A stretch of 64,000 bases of DNA from Cedecea davisae DSM 4568 (GTDB taxonomy: Bacteria; Pseudomonadota; Gammaproteobacteria; Enterobacterales; Enterobacteriaceae). Where the stretch lies: positions 1,206,515-1,270,514 of the forward strand of contig NZ_KE161030.1 of NCBI RefSeq assembly GCF_000412335.2, written 5' to 3'. The notes beneath the pieces were generated by a model. That model made no database searches. It saw only the letters and a list, made by a program, of their open reading frames with translations, and was not told the DNA's origin. Positions 36,558 to 49,327 of this stretch are shown here, piece after piece (the stretch's first letter is position 1; each line of letters starts with the position of its first letter). Both the position numbers and the translations under genes were made by a program.

Positions 36558-36574
36558 TGTTTAAGAATTGTTTA
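36558..36574. promoter_or_regulatory. PhoP box between ybjX and macA
   Basis: TGTTTA-AGAAT-TGTTTA is an exact match to the PhoP direct repeat (T/G)GTTTA-N5-(T/G)GTTTA. It lies 28 nt before the macA start and 97 nt upstream of the ybjX start, in + orientation. Confidence 0.8.
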
Positions 36575-36602
36575 ACCAAGCGTTAGCTATTTCAGGATTC
36601 AT

Positions 36603-37718
36603 ATGAAAATTAAGGGAAATTTCAAAAAGCGTTACTGGATTTATGCGCTGCTGCTGGTGATATTTTTCCTCTGGCTTTGGCAGTTTTTGCACGCACCGAC
36701 TCCCCAGTACCAGACCATGATCGTGCGAAAAGGCTCGCTACAGCAAAGCGTACTGGCTACCGGGAAACTGGATGCGGTGCGCAAAGTAGATGTGGGCGCG
36801 CAGGTGAGCGGGCAGTTGAAAACGCTGTCGGTCAGCATTGGCGATAAAGTGAAAAAGGATCAGCTTCTCGGGGTTATCGATCCTGAGCAGGCGGAAAACC
36901 AGATAAAAGAAGTTGAGGCGACGCTAATGGAGTTGCGCGCTCAGCGTTTGCAAGCGGAAGCCGAAAGCAAGCTTGCCGCCGTCACGCTTTCGCGTCAGCA
37001 GGCGCTAGCTAAGAGCCTGGCCGTGTCGCGCCAGGACCTGGATAAAGCCGCGACCGATCTGGCGGTTAAACAGGCGCAAATTGGCACTATTGACGCACAA
37101 ATCAAGCGCAATCAGGCTTCATTAAGCACCGCAAAAACCAATCTCGACTTTACCCGCATCGTGGCTCCGATGGCCGGAGAGGTCACGCAGATAACCACGC
37201 TCCAGGGGCAGACCGTTATTGCCGCGCAGCAGGCGCCGAATATTCTGACGCTGGCCGACCTCGGGACCATGCTGGTGAAGGCCCAGGTTTCAGAAGCGGA
37301 CGTTATCCACCTGAAGCCGGGGCTGAAAGCCTGGTTTACCGTGCTTGGCGATCCAATGGTGCGCTATGAAGGCGTACTGAAGGATATTCTGCCGACGCCG
37401 GATAAGGTCAATGAGGCTATTTTCTACAACGCACGCTTTGAGGTGCCGAACCCGAAAGGCATTCTGCGTTTGGATATGACTGCCCAGGTTCATATACAGC
37501 TTGGCGGCGTGAAGGACGTGCTGACTATTCCTCTGGCGGCGCTGGGTGAGCCGATTGGCGACAATCGCTACAACATCACGGTGCTGCGTAACGGCGAAAC
37601 CAAAGAGCGCGAAGTGACCATCGGCATGCGTAACGACACCCAGGTGCAGGTGGTTAACGGGCTTGAAGAAGGCGAAGAGGTGGTGATTGGTCGCTCCGGC
37701 ACCGGGAGCAACAAATGA
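36603..37718 (+). CDS. macA: Macrolide efflux periplasmic adaptor MacA
   Basis: The 371-residue membrane fusion protein has one N-terminal membrane helix ([19 protein letters not shown]), a lipoyl/barrel-sandwich region ([24 protein letters not shown]), a long alpha-hairpin from about residue 90 to 170 ([21 protein letters not shown]...), and beta-barrel domains. It links MacB to TolC for export of macrolides, heat-stable enterotoxin and other substrates. macB starts inside its last codons by a 4-nt overlap. A PhoP box lies immediately upstream. Confidence 0.95.
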   Translation: MKIKGNFKKRYWIYALLLVIFFLWLWQFLHAPTPQYQTMIVRKGSLQQSVLATGKLDAVRKVDVGAQVSGQLKTLSVSIGDKVKKDQLLGVIDPEQAENQIKEVEATLMELRAQRLQAEAESKLAAVTLSRQQALAKSLAVSRQDLDKAATDLAVKQAQIGTIDAQIKRNQASLSTAKTNLDFTRIVAPMAGEVTQITTLQGQTVIAAQQAPNILTLADLGTMLVKAQVSEADVIHLKPGLKAWFTVLGDPMVRYEGVLKDILPTPDKVNEAIFYNARFEVPNPKGILRLDMTAQVHIQLGGVKDVLTIPLAALGEPIGDNRYNITVLRNGETKEREVTIGMRNDTQVQVVNGLEEGEEVVIGRSGTGSNK

Positions 37719-39661
37719 CCGCGCTGCTTGAGCTAAAAGATATTCGCCGCAGCTATCCCTCGGGCGAAGAGCAGATCGAAGTGCTGAAGGGCGTCAGCCT
37801 GACGATTGAGGCCGGGGAGATGGTGGCGATTGTCGGCGCTTCCGGCTCCGGTAAGTCAACGCTGATGAATATTCTTGGCTGCCTGGATAAGCCAAGCAGC
37901 GGCAGCTATAAAGTTGCCGGTGTGGACGTCGCCGGGCTGGATAGCGATGCGCTGGCGACCCTGCGCCGCGAACATTTCGGCTTCATTTTTCAGCGTTACC
38001 ATTTGCTCTCTCACCTTAATGCTTCCCAAAACGTTGAGGTGCCTGCGGTATACGCCGGAACAACGCGCGTTCAGCGTCAGCAACGTGCTCATGACCTGCT
38101 GGAGCGGCTTGGCCTGAAGGAGCGTGTTGAGTATTTGCCTTCTCAGCTTTCGGGCGGGCAGCAGCAGCGTGTCAGTATCGCTCGTGCGCTGATGAACGGT
38201 GGGCAGGTCATTCTGGCGGATGAGCCAACCGGCGCGCTGGACACACATTCCGGTGAAGAGGTAATGGCGACGCTGAAGCAGCTACGCGAGCGGGGGCATA
38301 CGGTGATTATCGTTACCCACGATCCTTATGTTGCCGCCCAGGCCCAGCGGATTATTGAAATTCGCGACGGCGAAATTATTAGCAATCCTCCACCCACTGA
38401 CCAGCCCGCGGCGCTCAAGGTTGAGAATCCGGCGCTGCGTAACGGCTCTTCGGTTCAGCAGGCCATCAGCAGCTTCCGCGAAGCGCTAAGCATGGCGTGG
38501 CTGGCGATGGCCGCCAATAAAATGCGGACTCTACTGACGATGCTCGGCATTATCATCGGCATCGCCTCGGTGGTTTCCATCGTCGTGGTCGGCGATGCGG
38601 CCAAGCAGATGGTGCTGGAGGACATACGCTCGATCGGCACCAACACCATTGACGTCTATCCCGGTAAGGATTTCGGCGATGACGATCCGCAGTTCCAGCA
38701 GGCGCTCAAGTATGACGATCTGGCGGCTATTCGCCAGCAGCCGTGGGTGAGTTCCGCCACGCCGTCCATCTCGAGCAATTTGCGCCTGCGCTATGGCAAC
38801 GTGGATGCCGCCGCCAGCGTGAACGGCGTGAGCGGTGACTATTTTAATGTCTACGGCATGGTGATGAGCCAGGGCGCAAGCTTTAACGACGAGCAGATGG
38901 CCGGGCGGGCGCAGGTAGTGGTGCTGGACGCTAATAGCAAGCGGCAGCTGTTCCCGAATAAAAGCAACGTGGTCGGCGAAGTGGTGCTGGTTGGTAATAT
39001 GCCGGCGACGGTAATTGGCGTGGCCGAAGAGAAGCAGTCGATGTTCGGCAGCAGCAAAGTATTACGCGTGTGGCTGCCTTACAACACCATGGCCGGGCGA
39101 GTGATGGGGCAAAGCTGGCTGAACTCCGTTACCGTGCGGGTGAAAGAAGGATATTCCAGCCACGAAGCGGAGCAGCAGCTAAATCGGCTGCTGTTGCTGC
39201 GTCACGGCAAGAAGGATTTTTTCACCTACAACATGGACGGGCTGTTGAAAACGGCGGAAAAGACCACACGTACTCTTCAGATGTTCCTGACGCTGGTTGC
39301 GGTTATTTCGCTGCTGGTGGGGGGAATAGGCGTGATGAATATCATGCTGGTGTCCGTTACCGAGCGAACCAAAGAGATTGGTATCCGTATGGCCGTCGGG
39401 GCCAGGGCGAGCGATGTACTGCAACAGTTTTTAATTGAGGCGGTGCTGGTTTGCCTGGTGGGCGGTGCGCTGGGGATCTCCCTGTCGCTGCTGATAGCCT
39501 TTACGCTTCAGATGGTGCTCCCGGGCTGGCAGATAGGTTTCTCGCCGGTTGCGCTGCTGACGGCTTTTGGTTGTTCCACCGCCACGGGCGTGCTGTTTGG
39601 CTGGTTGCCCGCGAGAAATGCGGCGCGACTGAACCCTATCGATGCTTTAGCTCGCGAATAG
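37715..39661 (+). CDS. macB: Macrolide ABC transporter MacB
   Basis: The 648-residue protein joins an N-terminal ABC ATPase (Walker [10 protein letters not shown] near residue 42, signature [15 protein letters not shown] near 145, Walker [13 protein letters not shown]) to a C-terminal membrane part with four helices and a large periplasmic domain between the first and second (about residues 295-525). The FtsX-like domain near the end has [20 protein letters not shown]. It works with MacA and TolC as a mechanotransmission efflux pump. Length equals that of E. coli MacB. Confidence 0.96.
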   Translation: MTALLELKDIRRSYPSGEEQIEVLKGVSLTIEAGEMVAIVGASGSGKSTLMNILGCLDKPSSGSYKVAGVDVAGLDSDALATLRREHFGFIFQRYHLLSHLNASQNVEVPAVYAGTTRVQRQQRAHDLLERLGLKERVEYLPSQLSGGQQQRVSIARALMNGGQVILADEPTGALDTHSGEEVMATLKQLRERGHTVIIVTHDPYVAAQAQRIIEIRDGEIISNPPPTDQPAALKVENPALRNGSSVQQAISSFREALSMAWLAMAANKMRTLLTMLGIIIGIASVVSIVVVGDAAKQMVLEDIRSIGTNTIDVYPGKDFGDDDPQFQQALKYDDLAAIRQQPWVSSATPSISSNLRLRYGNVDAAASVNGVSGDYFNVYGMVMSQGASFNDEQMAGRAQVVVLDANSKRQLFPNKSNVVGEVVLVGNMPATVIGVAEEKQSMFGSSKVLRVWLPYNTMAGRVMGQSWLNSVTVRVKEGYSSHEAEQQLNRLLLLRHGKKDFFTYNMDGLLKTAEKTTRTLQMFLTLVAVISLLVGGIGVMNIMLVSVTERTKEIGIRMAVGARASDVLQQFLIEAVLVCLVGGALGISLSLLIAFTLQMVLPGWQIGFSPVALLTAFGCSTATGVLFGWLPARNAARLNPIDALARE

Positions 39662-39675
39662 TCCGCGGCGGCAAA

Positions 39676-39710
39676 ATAAAAATGCCAGCCTTACGGGCTG
39701 GCATTTTATC
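39676..39710. terminator. Bidirectional terminator between macB and cspD
   Basis: AAAATGCCAGCC (39679-39690) and GGCTGGCATTTT (39696-39707) form a 12-bp stem around loop TTACG. Both flanks are A/T-rich, suiting macB on + and cspD on -. Confidence 0.88.
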
Positions 39711-39738
39711 TGCGGGATGTACACAATTACTCAAGGGG

Positions 39739-39966
39739 TTACGCGACCGCTTCCGCTTCGGCTTCCTGAGGAAGGATCAGGCTGGCATGATTGCCTTTAG
39801 GTCCCTGATGTACATCAAACCTGACAACTTGCCCGGCTTTAAGCGTTCTGTATCCGTCCATCTGAATGGTGGAGTAGTGAGCGAATATATCTTCGCCGCC
39901 GCCTTCGGGGCAGATGAAGCCGAACCCTTTGGCGTTATTGAACCATTTAACAGTACCCGTCTCCAT
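39739..39966 (-). CDS. cspD: Cold-shock-like DNA replication inhibitor CspD
   Basis: The 75-residue single-domain cold-shock fold protein has RNP1-like GTVKWFNNAKGFGFICPEGG and RNP2-like DIFAHYSTIQMDGYRTL, then VVRFDVHQGPKGNHASLI. The CspD signature is the PEGGGED segment. CspD binds single-stranded DNA in stationary phase and inhibits replication. It diverges from clpS across 322 nt. It has one more residue than E. coli. Confidence 0.94.
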   Translation of the reverse strand: METGTVKWFNNAKGFGFICPEGGGEDIFAHYSTIQMDGYRTLKAGQVVRFDVHQGPKGNHASLILPQEAEAEAVA

Positions 39967-40288
39967 GCTTCGACATCCTTCGTAACTCTAATAGTGAGAT
40001 GGAATCAACCGGTGGGTAAGGGCGGGCTGTTCAAAACCTCGCCAACTCACCCCGCTACAATGTAGATATTTTAAACACTGCGTCAAGCGTCGGGCGGGGT
40101 AGGGACGGCAACAATGAGTCAAAAATTTGAAGCAGTTAACGCTATTTTCATTAATGTGACGTGGCTCGCGAGCGGCGGGAAATGACAGCAACCAATACCA
40201 GGGAATGCGTTTGCTAAAAACGTATTACACTCAATCTAAGGCCTGGCCTGACGGTGCGTTGGGCTTTAACAAACGATGATAAATCGCA
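39967..40288. promoter_or_regulatory. cspD-clpS divergent intergenic region
   Basis: No gene is seen here. The stretch holds the promoters of cspD (-) and clpSA (+). The clpS side includes TTGCTA (40211-40216) and an AT-rich block before the start. No clear operator was recognised. Confidence 0.4.
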
Positions 40289-40609
40289 ATGGGTAAGACG
40301 AACGACTGGTTGGACTTTGACCAAATGGCAGCGGATAAACTGCGCGAAACGCTAAAACCGCCATCCATGTATAAAGTTATACTGATGAACGATGACTACA
40401 CGCCAATGGAATTTGTTATTGACGTACTGCAAAAGTTCTTTTCTTATGATGTTGAACGTGCCACGCAATTGATGCTCACGGTTCACTATCAGGGCAAAGC
40501 TATCTGTGGCATCTTTACCGCAGAGGTAGCGGAAACCAAAGTAGCGTTGGTGAACCAGTATGCAAGGGAGAACGAGTACCCGTTGCTGTGTACGCTAGAA
40601 AAAGCCTGA
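40289..40609 (+). CDS. clpS: ATP-dependent Clp protease adaptor ClpS
   Basis: The 106-residue adaptor carries an unstructured N-terminal arm and the ClpS fold, with [28 protein letters not shown] and the substrate pocket residues typical of N-degron recognition (DD...M and H around [14 protein letters not shown]). It delivers proteins with bulky N-terminal residues to ClpAP. Length equals that of E. coli. clpA starts 28 nt later and forms an operon with it. Confidence 0.96.
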   Translation: MGKTNDWLDFDQMAADKLRETLKPPSMYKVILMNDDYTPMEFVIDVLQKFFSYDVERATQLMLTVHYQGKAICGIFTAEVAETKVALVNQYARENEYPLLCTLEKA

Positions 40610-40637
40610 CCAGGCCAATAATTTGGGGGAGGTGCCT

Positions 40638-42911
40638 ATGCTCAATCAAGAACTGGAACTCAGTTTAAACATGGCTTTCGCCAGAGCGCGCGAGCACCGA
40701 CATGAGTTTATGACCGTCGAGCATCTGTTACTGGCGTTGCTCAGTAACCCATCTGCCCGCGAAGCGCTGGAAGCGTGTTCTGTGGATATGGTGGCGCTGC
40801 GACAGGAACTCGAAGCCTTCATCGAACAAACTACACCGGTCCTGCCGGCAAGTGTTGAAGAGCGCGACACTCAGCCGACGCTCAGCTTCCAGCGCGTGCT
40901 GCAAAGAGCGGTGTTCCACGTACAGTCCTCCGGGCGCAGTGAAGTCACCGGCGCCAACGTGCTGGTCGCTATCTTTAGCGAACAGGAATCCCAGGCGGCC
41001 TATCTGCTGCGCAAACATGAAGTCAGCCGTCTCGATGTGGTTAATTTCATCTCTCACGGCACGCGTAAAGACGAACCAAATCAGTCATCGGGTTCTGAAA
41101 ATCCGGTCAACGAAGAGCAAGCAGGCGGGGAGGAACGTATGGAAAACTTCACCACCAATCTTAACCAGCTTGCGCGCGTTGGCGGAATTGATCCGCTGAT
41201 TGGCCGTGATAAAGAGCTGGAGCGTGCCATCCAGGTTCTGTGCCGTCGCCGTAAAAACAACCCGCTGCTGGTGGGTGAGTCCGGCGTGGGCAAGACCGCC
41301 ATCGCCGAAGGGCTGGCGTGGCGTATTGTGCAGGGCGACGTGCCGGAAGTGATGGCCGACTGCACCATTTACTCTCTGGACATTGGCTCACTGCTGGCCG
41401 GAACCAAATACCGCGGTGATTTTGAAAAACGCTTCAAGGCGCTGCTGAAACAGCTCGAGCAGGATAAAAACAGCATTCTGTTTATCGATGAAATTCATAC
41501 CATCATCGGCGCAGGTGCCGCGTCCGGCGGGCAGGTTGATGCTGCGAACCTGATTAAGCCGCTGCTCTCCGGCGGTAAAATTCGTGTTATCGGCTCAACG
41601 ACTTATCAGGAATTCAGCAATATCTTCGAAAAAGACCGCGCCCTGGCGCGCCGTTTCCAGAAGATTGATATTACTGAGCCAAGCGTCGAAGAGACCGTGC
41701 AGATAATCAACGGCCTGAAGACCAAATACGAAGCTCACCACGACGTGCGCTATACCGCGAAGGCCATTCGCGCGGCGGTTGAGCTGGCGGTGAAATACAT
41801 TAACGACAGGCATCTGCCGGACAAAGCGATAGATGTTATTGACGAAGCCGGGGCGCGTAGCCGCCTGATGCCGGTGAGCAAACGCAAGAAAACCGTCAAC
41901 GTTGCGGATATCGAAACCGTGGTAGCGCGCATTGCCCGCATCCCGGAGAAAAGCGTCTCGGCGAGCGATCGTGATACGCTGAAAAGCCTTGGCGACCGCC
42001 TGAAAATGCTGGTGTTTGGCCAGGATAAGGCGATTGAAGCGCTGACCGAAGCCATCAAAATGAGCCGCGCCGGTTTGGGGCAGGATCATAAGCCTGTCGG
42101 TTCCTTCCTGTTTGCCGGGCCAACCGGGGTCGGGAAAACCGAGGTCACGGTTCAGCTTGCGAAGTCGCTCGGCATCGAGCTGCTGCGGTTTGATATGTCC
42201 GAGTATATGGAACGCCACACCGTAAGCCGCCTGATTGGTGCGCCTCCGGGCTATGTGGGCTTCGATCAGGGCGGGCTGCTGACCGACGCGGTGATTAAAC
42301 ATCCGCACGCGGTGCTGCTGCTCGATGAGATTGAAAAAGCGCACCCGGACGTCTTTAACCTGCTGTTGCAGGTCATGGACAACGGCACGCTGACCGATAA
42401 CAACGGCCGCAAAGCGGACTTCCGTAACGTGATTCTGGTTATGACTACTAACGCCGGGGTGCGTGAAACCGAGCGTAAATCCATCGGGCTTATCCGTCAG
42501 GACAACAGCACCGATGCGATGGAAGAGATCAAGAAGATCTTTACGCCGGAATTCCGCAACCGTCTCGACAATATTATCTGGTTCAACCACCTCTCTACGG
42601 AGGTTATTCATCAGGTTGTTGATAAGTTTATCGTCGAGCTTCAGGTGCAATTGGATCAGAAAGGCGTGTCGCTGGAAGTTAGCCAGGAAGCGCGCGACTG
42701 GCTGGCAGATAAGGGTTATGACCGTGCGATGGGCGCTCGCCCAATGGCCCGCGTCATTCAGGACAGCCTGAAAAAACCGCTCGCCAACGAACTGCTGTTT
42801 GGCAGCCTTGTTGACGGTGGGCAGGTGACCGTTGCGCTGGATAAAGAGCAGCAGCAGCTGACCTTTAATTTCGCCAGTGCCCAGAAGCACAAGCCGGAGG
42901 CGGCGCACTAA
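40638..42911 (+). CDS. clpA: ATP-dependent Clp protease ATPase subunit ClpA
   Basis: The 757-residue HSP100 unfoldase has an N-terminal double repeat domain (to about residue 143), then AAA D1 with Walker [14 protein letters not shown] and arginine-finger region, and AAA D2 with [28 protein letters not shown] and the ClpP-binding IGL loop in KSIGLIRQ. It unfolds substrates and feeds ClpP. ATG 40638 with GGGGGAGGTGC upstream gives the [11 protein letters not shown] start; a TTG at 40623 is less likely. An internal Met at 41139 with a GGGGAGG site matches the known short ClpA65 start. Confidence 0.97.
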   Translation: MLNQELELSLNMAFARAREHRHEFMTVEHLLLALLSNPSAREALEACSVDMVALRQELEAFIEQTTPVLPASVEERDTQPTLSFQRVLQRAVFHVQSSGRSEVTGANVLVAIFSEQESQAAYLLRKHEVSRLDVVNFISHGTRKDEPNQSSGSENPVNEEQAGGEERMENFTTNLNQLARVGGIDPLIGRDKELERAIQVLCRRRKNNPLLVGESGVGKTAIAEGLAWRIVQGDVPEVMADCTIYSLDIGSLLAGTKYRGDFEKRFKALLKQLEQDKNSILFIDEIHTIIGAGAASGGQVDAANLIKPLLSGGKIRVIGSTTYQEFSNIFEKDRALARRFQKIDITEPSVEETVQIINGLKTKYEAHHDVRYTAKAIRAAVELAVKYINDRHLPDKAIDVIDEAGARSRLMPVSKRKKTVNVADIETVVARIARIPEKSVSASDRDTLKSLGDRLKMLVFGQDKAIEALTEAIKMSRAGLGQDHKPVGSFLFAGPTGVGKTEVTVQLAKSLGIELLRFDMSEYMERHTVSRLIGAPPGYVGFDQGGLLTDAVIKHPHAVLLLDEIEKAHPDVFNLLLQVMDNGTLTDNNGRKADFRNVILVMTTNAGVRETERKSIGLIRQDNSTDAMEEIKKIFTPEFRNRLDNIIWFNHLSTEVIHQVVDKFIVELQVQLDQKGVSLEVSQEARDWLADKGYDRAMGARPMARVIQDSLKKPLANELLFGSLVDGGQVTVALDKEQQQLTFNFASAQKHKPEAAH

Positions 42912-42930
42912 GCGCCGTTTTACGGGCATA

Positions 42931-42960
42931 AAAAAGGCCGGGCAATGCCCGGCCTTTCTA
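42931..42960. terminator. Bidirectional terminator between clpA and infA
   Basis: AAAGGCCGGGC and GCCCGGCCTTT form an 11-bp stem with loop AAT. Poly-A on the left and TTTCTATT on the right allow termination of clpA and infA transcripts. Confidence 0.88.
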
Positions 42961-43016
42961 TTATTCACATATTCACACTCAACGCCGCCTGCTTTCAGGC
43001 CGCGGAATAAAAACTA

Positions 43017-43235
<219 letters not shown>

Positions 43236-43518
43236 CTAATCCTCTGGGGTATCACTACCGTAGTTTGAACCGGCAAGATAATGCCGAAGTTCGCTTATCA
43301 TGTAAAGAATTGTTGGTGAAATCACCAGTGAAAGTGCATTTTGCTTATTACCCGCCCGCTCCCTGCTTGTCGCACGGCGACGTCTGCGATGTAGTGCGCG
43401 AAGAGATAAACGGTGGGGCATTCCCTTGAACAATAAATCCCAAACGAGGCGGGGTAGCAGGCAAAAGCCACTTTGCGGCGCTAATTATAACACCCTCACA
43501 TAAAATGTGCCGTAAACA

Positions 43519-44214
43519 TTATTCACCGAGTTTTTGGGGAACCCAGCAGTGGCTGCTCAAATGTTTAGGGCGTAATTCAGCCAGCGCCTGAAGATAGTCC
43601 CGGCGCGGTATCTCCTGCACGCCAAGCGAAGCAGTGTGCTCGTTAAGTACCTGGCAATCAATAAGTTTCCCGCCGTGGCGCAGGAAATGCTGGCAGAATA
43701 CCAGCAGGGCGGTTTTAGACGCATTAACCCGACGGCTGAACATCGATTCACCGCAAAACAGCGCGCCCTGAGCGACGCCGTACATGCCGCCAACCAGCTC
43801 GCCGCTTTCCCAGACCTCAATAGAGTGGGCATGCCCAAGTTCGTGCAGGCGCAGATAGGCTTCTACAATTTCGGCGGTGATCCAGGTTCCTTCGCTTCTG
43901 TCGCTCGCACAGCCGTAAAGTACGCGCTCAAAAGCGTGGTTGAGCGTGACGGAATAAGGCGAGGTGCGATGAAAGCGTTTCATGCTGCGGCTGAGATGAA
44001 ATTGCTCCGGGTACAGTACGGCGCGAGGATCCGGTGACCACCATAGAATAGGATCGCCGGGAGAGAACCACGGGAAAATGCCGCGCTGATAGGCCATTAA
44101 AAGGCGTGCGGGGCCGAGATCGCCCCCCAGCGCCAATAAGCCATTGGGTTCACGTAACGCCCCTTCCGGCGAGGGAAAGGCAATCGAGTCACGAGACAGC
44201 TGCACCAGGCGCAT
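43519..44214 (-). CDS. aat: Leucyl/phenylalanyl-tRNA--protein transferase Aat
   Basis: The 231-residue enzyme transfers Leu or Phe from aminoacyl-tRNA to N-terminal Arg or Lys of proteins, making N-degrons that ClpS recognises. Family motifs [40 protein letters not shown] and [10 protein letters not shown] are present. ATG 44214 has GGAG 9 nt upstream; an in-frame TTG at 44223 would overlap that site. Together with clpS and clpA nearby, it supplies a compact N-end-rule set. The 283 nt between aat and infA hold no gene that can be supported. Confidence 0.95.
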   Translation of the reverse strand: MRLVQLSRDSIAFPSPEGALREPNGLLALGGDLGPARLLMAYQRGIFPWFSPGDPILWWSPDPRAVLYPEQFHLSRSMKRFHRTSPYSVTLNHAFERVLYGCASDRSEGTWITAEIVEAYLRLHELGHAHSIEVWESGELVGGMYGVAQGALFCGESMFSRRVNASKTALLVFCQHFLRHGGKLIDCQVLNEHTASLGVQEIPRRDYLQALAELRPKHLSSHCWVPQKLGE

Positions 44215-44265
44215 GACGAACAACTCCAGGCGAATAATAAATTGATAATAGTCTATGTATAACGC

Positions 44266-45987
44266 TTACAGGCGCTGGCGGAATTGATAATAACGCCCGC
44301 CGGACGCCATCAATTCGGCGTGACTACCTTGCTCAATAATTTGCCCGTTGTCCATCACAATTATGCTGTCAAAAGCGTTCAAACCGCGTAACCGGTGGGT
44401 CACCATAAGAACGGTTTTGTTTTTTGTCACTTCAGCCAGTAAATCAAGGATTTGCCGTTCGGTTTCGGCATCAAGACCTTCGGTTGGCTCATCCAGCAAC
44501 ATCAGCGGTGCATTATGCAGAATTGCACGCGCAATCGCCATGCGGCGTAGCTCGCCGCCGGACAGCTGCCGGCCGCCTTCACCCAGCCAGCTATTCAGCC
44601 CGCCATCTTCCAGTAATTTGCCCAAACCTACCTGTTGGAGTGCCGCGCTCAGCTGTTCATCGCTCGCGTCCGGGGACGCCAACAGCAGATTATCACGCAG
44701 CGTAGCGCTGAACAGATGGACTCGCTGTGGAACGACGCTGGTAGCCGCCCGCAGGCTGGCTTCGTCGAATTCTTTGATAGCGATACCGTTAAGCCGGATC
44801 TCACCCTGCTGTGCATCCCACGCGCGGGTAAGCAGCTGTAGAAGGGTCGATTTCCCGCAGCCGGTGCGGCCCAGAATAGCCAGGCGCTGCCCCGCCTGTA
44901 CGGATAAGGAAACGTCTTTCAGCGCCGTTTGTACCTGGCCTGGATAAGTGAAGCTAAGGCCGCTGATTTCCAGCGCTACCCGGCTTTGTACCTGCTGCTG
45001 AGCTGCCGGGAATACGACTTCCGGAGCCTGGCTGGTGATTTGAGTTACGCGCAGCGCCGAAGCGATAACCTGCCCGAGATGTTGAAAAGCGCCGGTAACC
45101 GGTGCCATGGCTTCAAATGCCGCCAGGGCACAAAACACAAACAGGGCGATAAGCGCTCCCGGCGACTGGCTTTCACCCACGCCCGCAGAGGCCATCCACA
45201 GCATGGCGATCACCGCTACGCCGCTAATCAGCAACATTACCGCCTGAGACAGCGCGGTGAGGCCTGCCTGGCGGCGCTGCGCTTCCTGCCAGCCGTTTTC
45301 CGTGGCGTCCAGCTGTTCGCGGGCGCGGGCGGCGGCACCAAAAATAGTGAGCTCGGCGTGACCTTGCAGCCAGGCGGTCAACTGTTGGCGGTAATTGCCG
45401 CGCTGTGCGGTCAGGGCCTCACCGGCAGGCTTTCCTGCGCGGTAGAACAGCGGCGGAAGCAGAAACAGGGTCGCGAGCAGAATGGCGCCGAGCGTTAAGG
45501 CCAGAGTGACATCCAGGAAGCTCAGGCCAAAGGTCACCACCAGAATCACGACAAAAGCGCCGATCAAAGGAGAAATAACCCGGAGGTAAAGATGGTCGAG
45601 GGTATCGACGTCCGCCACCATGCGGTTCAGCAACTCGCCCTGGCGGAAGCGAGCCAGTCCGGCAGGGGAGAGCGGCAGCAGCTTGCTGAAAGTTGAAACA
45701 CGCAGGTGCTGGAGCACGCGGAACGTGGCGTCGTGGCTGACCAGTCGCTCAAAATAGCGACCAGCGGTGCGGGTAATGGCCGCGCCGCGGACGCCCGCTG
45801 CGGGCAGCATATAGTTGAAGCTGTAAAGCCCGGCCACGCCAACCACCGCAGAGGCAGAGAGGAACCAGCCTGAAAGCGTCAACAGGCCGATACTCGCGAG
45901 CAGGGTAATAATCGCGAGCACAACACCTAAAGAAAGTAACCATTTATGGCGGCGATAAAGCGCCAGATAAGGCAGCAGGGCGCGCAT
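44266..45987 (-). CDS. cydC: Glutathione/cysteine ABC exporter subunit CydC
   Basis: The 573-residue half transporter has six N-terminal membrane helices and a C-terminal ATPase with Walker A GRTGCGKSTLLQL near residue 372, signature LSGGELRRMAIARAI, Walker B LMLLDEPTEGLD and VTHRL. With CydD it exports reduced thiols to the periplasm and is needed for cytochrome bd and c assembly. Its start overlaps the cydD stop by one base. Confidence 0.95.
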   Translation of the reverse strand: MRALLPYLALYRRHKWLLSLGVVLAIITLLASIGLLTLSGWFLSASAVVGVAGLYSFNYMLPAAGVRGAAITRTAGRYFERLVSHDATFRVLQHLRVSTFSKLLPLSPAGLARFRQGELLNRMVADVDTLDHLYLRVISPLIGAFVVILVVTFGLSFLDVTLALTLGAILLATLFLLPPLFYRAGKPAGEALTAQRGNYRQQLTAWLQGHAELTIFGAAARAREQLDATENGWQEAQRRQAGLTALSQAVMLLISGVAVIAMLWMASAGVGESQSPGALIALFVFCALAAFEAMAPVTGAFQHLGQVIASALRVTQITSQAPEVVFPAAQQQVQSRVALEISGLSFTYPGQVQTALKDVSLSVQAGQRLAILGRTGCGKSTLLQLLTRAWDAQQGEIRLNGIAIKEFDEASLRAATSVVPQRVHLFSATLRDNLLLASPDASDEQLSAALQQVGLGKLLEDGGLNSWLGEGGRQLSGGELRRMAIARAILHNAPLMLLDEPTEGLDAETERQILDLLAEVTKNKTVLMVTHRLRGLNAFDSIIVMDNGQIIEQGSHAELMASGGRYYQFRQRL

Positions 45988-47753
45988 TAGATTTCCTCCT
46001 GACGGTTTGCCAGTAACCCGGCGAACGGCCCATCCTGAGCGGATAGCCCGGCATAGGTTCCTTGCTGGACGATTTGCCCGTCACGCATTACCCAAATTTG
46101 ATTCCAGTCGCCGATATAATCCAGCTGATGGGTGACCATCAGCGTGGTTTGCTGGCGTGAGGCTTCGGTAAGCGCTTCCATCACCCGCTGCTCGCTATGT
46201 GCGTCGAGGCTTGCCCCCGGCTCGTCAAGCAGCAATACGCCGCACGGAGCAATCAGCGCCCGGGCAACCGCCACACGCTGGGCCTGGCCCACGGATAAAC
46301 GCGTTGACTGGTCACCCAGAGGGGTATCTAACCCCTGAGGCAATAACGGCAGGAATTCGCTAACAGAGGCTTTATCCAGCGCGGCTTTCAGGCGGGATTC
46401 GTCTGCACCGGGCGAGCCTAATAATACGTTGTCGCGCAGAGTGGCTGCCGGTAGCTGAGGGTTCTGCCCGACCCAGCTTAGCTGCTCACGCCACCAGTCT
46501 GGAGAAAGCTGTGCCAGTTCTACGCCGTTTATCAGCAACTGGCCCTGATAAGGCAGGAAGCCGGAAATCACGTTAAGCAGCGAGCTTTTGCCCGCGCCGC
46601 TCTGCCCAACCAGCACCACGCGCTGCCCGGCAGGTAAAGAAAAGTTCAGCGGGCCCGCCAGCACTTTGCCTTCAGCGGAAAGAATGGTCAGCTCGCGAGC
46701 TTCAATGGCAAACGGACCGCTGCCGGAGAGCTGGCCGGTGCCCTGCTCGGGATGCTGTAGCGGCGAGTTGAGGAAAGTGGTCAGCGTGTCTGCCGCGCCA
46801 ACGGCCTGCGCTTTCGCGTGGTAGAAAGTCCCCATATCACGCAGCGGCTGGAAAAATTCTGGAGCAAGAATCAGCGCCAGGAAACCGGCAAACAGCGTAA
46901 CGCCGGTGCCATAATGGCCGAAATTGAGTTCGCCAAGATAAGAGAAGCCGAAGTAAACCGCGACCACGGCGATAGAGAGTGAAGCAAAGAATTCCAGCAC
47001 GCCGGAGGAGAGGAAAGCCATGCGTAAAACTTCCATCGTACGCTGGCGGAAGTCCTGGCTTGCTGCCCTAATGTTTTCAGTTTCCGCCGCGCCGCGGTTA
47101 AATACGCGCAGCGTTTCCATACCGCGAAGGCGATCGAGAAAGTGGCCGCTAAGACGCGCCAGTGCCTGGAAATTGCGGCGGTTGGCATCCGCAGCGCCCA
47201 TACCAACCAGCGCCATAAACAGCGGGATCAGCGGAGCCGTGACGAGCAAAATCAGCGCCGCCGCCCAGTTTATCGGGAAGATGGCAATGATAATCAGCAG
47301 CGGGACCATCACCGCGAGCGACATTTGTGGGAGATAGCGCGCGTAGTAGTCGTGCATATCTTCGATTTGCTCGAGCACCAGCGTAGCCCAGCTGCCGACG
47401 GGTTTGCCCTGAATCCACGCAGGCCCGGCCTGATGGAGCCGGTCGAGGACCTGGCGACGGATTTCCTGGCGAATATGCAGCCCGGCATGGAACCCCACCT
47501 TTTCCCGCAGCCAGACTATCCAGGCGCGCAGAATGAACACCAGCACCAGCAGAATAAACGGTATCAGCAGCGCTTCACGCGGAATATTCTCCATGATCAT
47601 ATGCTGCAAAATGCGGGCAAGCACCCAGGCCTGGGCGACAATCAATAAGCCGCTTATCAGGCCAAGCAGGCGTGAGAGCCCAAGCCAGCGGCGAGAGATA
47701 AAGCTTTGCTGCTTTAGCCAGAGGCTAAGTTCTTGTTCACGGGTTTTATTCAT
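45987..47753 (-). CDS. cydD: Glutathione/cysteine ABC exporter subunit CydD
   Basis: The 588-residue partner of CydC has a six-helix membrane domain and an ATPase with Walker [14 protein letters not shown] near residue 382. The ABC signature is LSVGQAQRVAVARAL rather than LSGGQ, as in E. coli CydD. Walker B is VLLLDEPGASLD. The pair acts as a heterodimer. It is downstream of trxB in the same direction, separated by 113 nt that contain a hairpin. Confidence 0.95.
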   Translation of the reverse strand: MNKTREQELSLWLKQQSFISRRWLGLSRLLGLISGLLIVAQAWVLARILQHMIMENIPREALLIPFILLVLVFILRAWIVWLREKVGFHAGLHIRQEIRRQVLDRLHQAGPAWIQGKPVGSWATLVLEQIEDMHDYYARYLPQMSLAVMVPLLIIIAIFPINWAAALILLVTAPLIPLFMALVGMGAADANRRNFQALARLSGHFLDRLRGMETLRVFNRGAAETENIRAASQDFRQRTMEVLRMAFLSSGVLEFFASLSIAVVAVYFGFSYLGELNFGHYGTGVTLFAGFLALILAPEFFQPLRDMGTFYHAKAQAVGAADTLTTFLNSPLQHPEQGTGQLSGSGPFAIEARELTILSAEGKVLAGPLNFSLPAGQRVVLVGQSGAGKSSLLNVISGFLPYQGQLLINGVELAQLSPDWWREQLSWVGQNPQLPAATLRDNVLLGSPGADESRLKAALDKASVSEFLPLLPQGLDTPLGDQSTRLSVGQAQRVAVARALIAPCGVLLLDEPGASLDAHSEQRVMEALTEASRQQTTLMVTHQLDYIGDWNQIWVMRDGQIVQQGTYAGLSAQDGPFAGLLANRQEEI

Positions 47754-47826
47754 TGCGCGCCAGATGCTGGTAGAAGGAGGAATTCTCAGGCAATTTTGAC
47801 TGGCAATGTTACATGGCAGGAAGAAG

Positions 47827-47851
47827 AAAGGCGACCAGTCAGGCCGCCTTT
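47827..47851. terminator. Hairpin between trxB and cydD
   Basis: AAAGGCG and CGCCTTT form a 7-bp stem around a longer loop. In the - direction it is followed by CTTCTTCC. It lies 16 nt after the trxB stop, so it probably reduces readthrough from trxB into cydDC. Confidence 0.55.
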
Positions 47852-47866
47852 TTTAACATCTTTAAA

Positions 47867-49327
<1,461 letters not shown>

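Noticed and set aside
41595-42968. 457-codon open frame on - strand opposite clpA
   Set aside because: It lies within the strongly conserved ATPase domains of clpA and runs across the clpA terminator; it shows no recognisable protein features.
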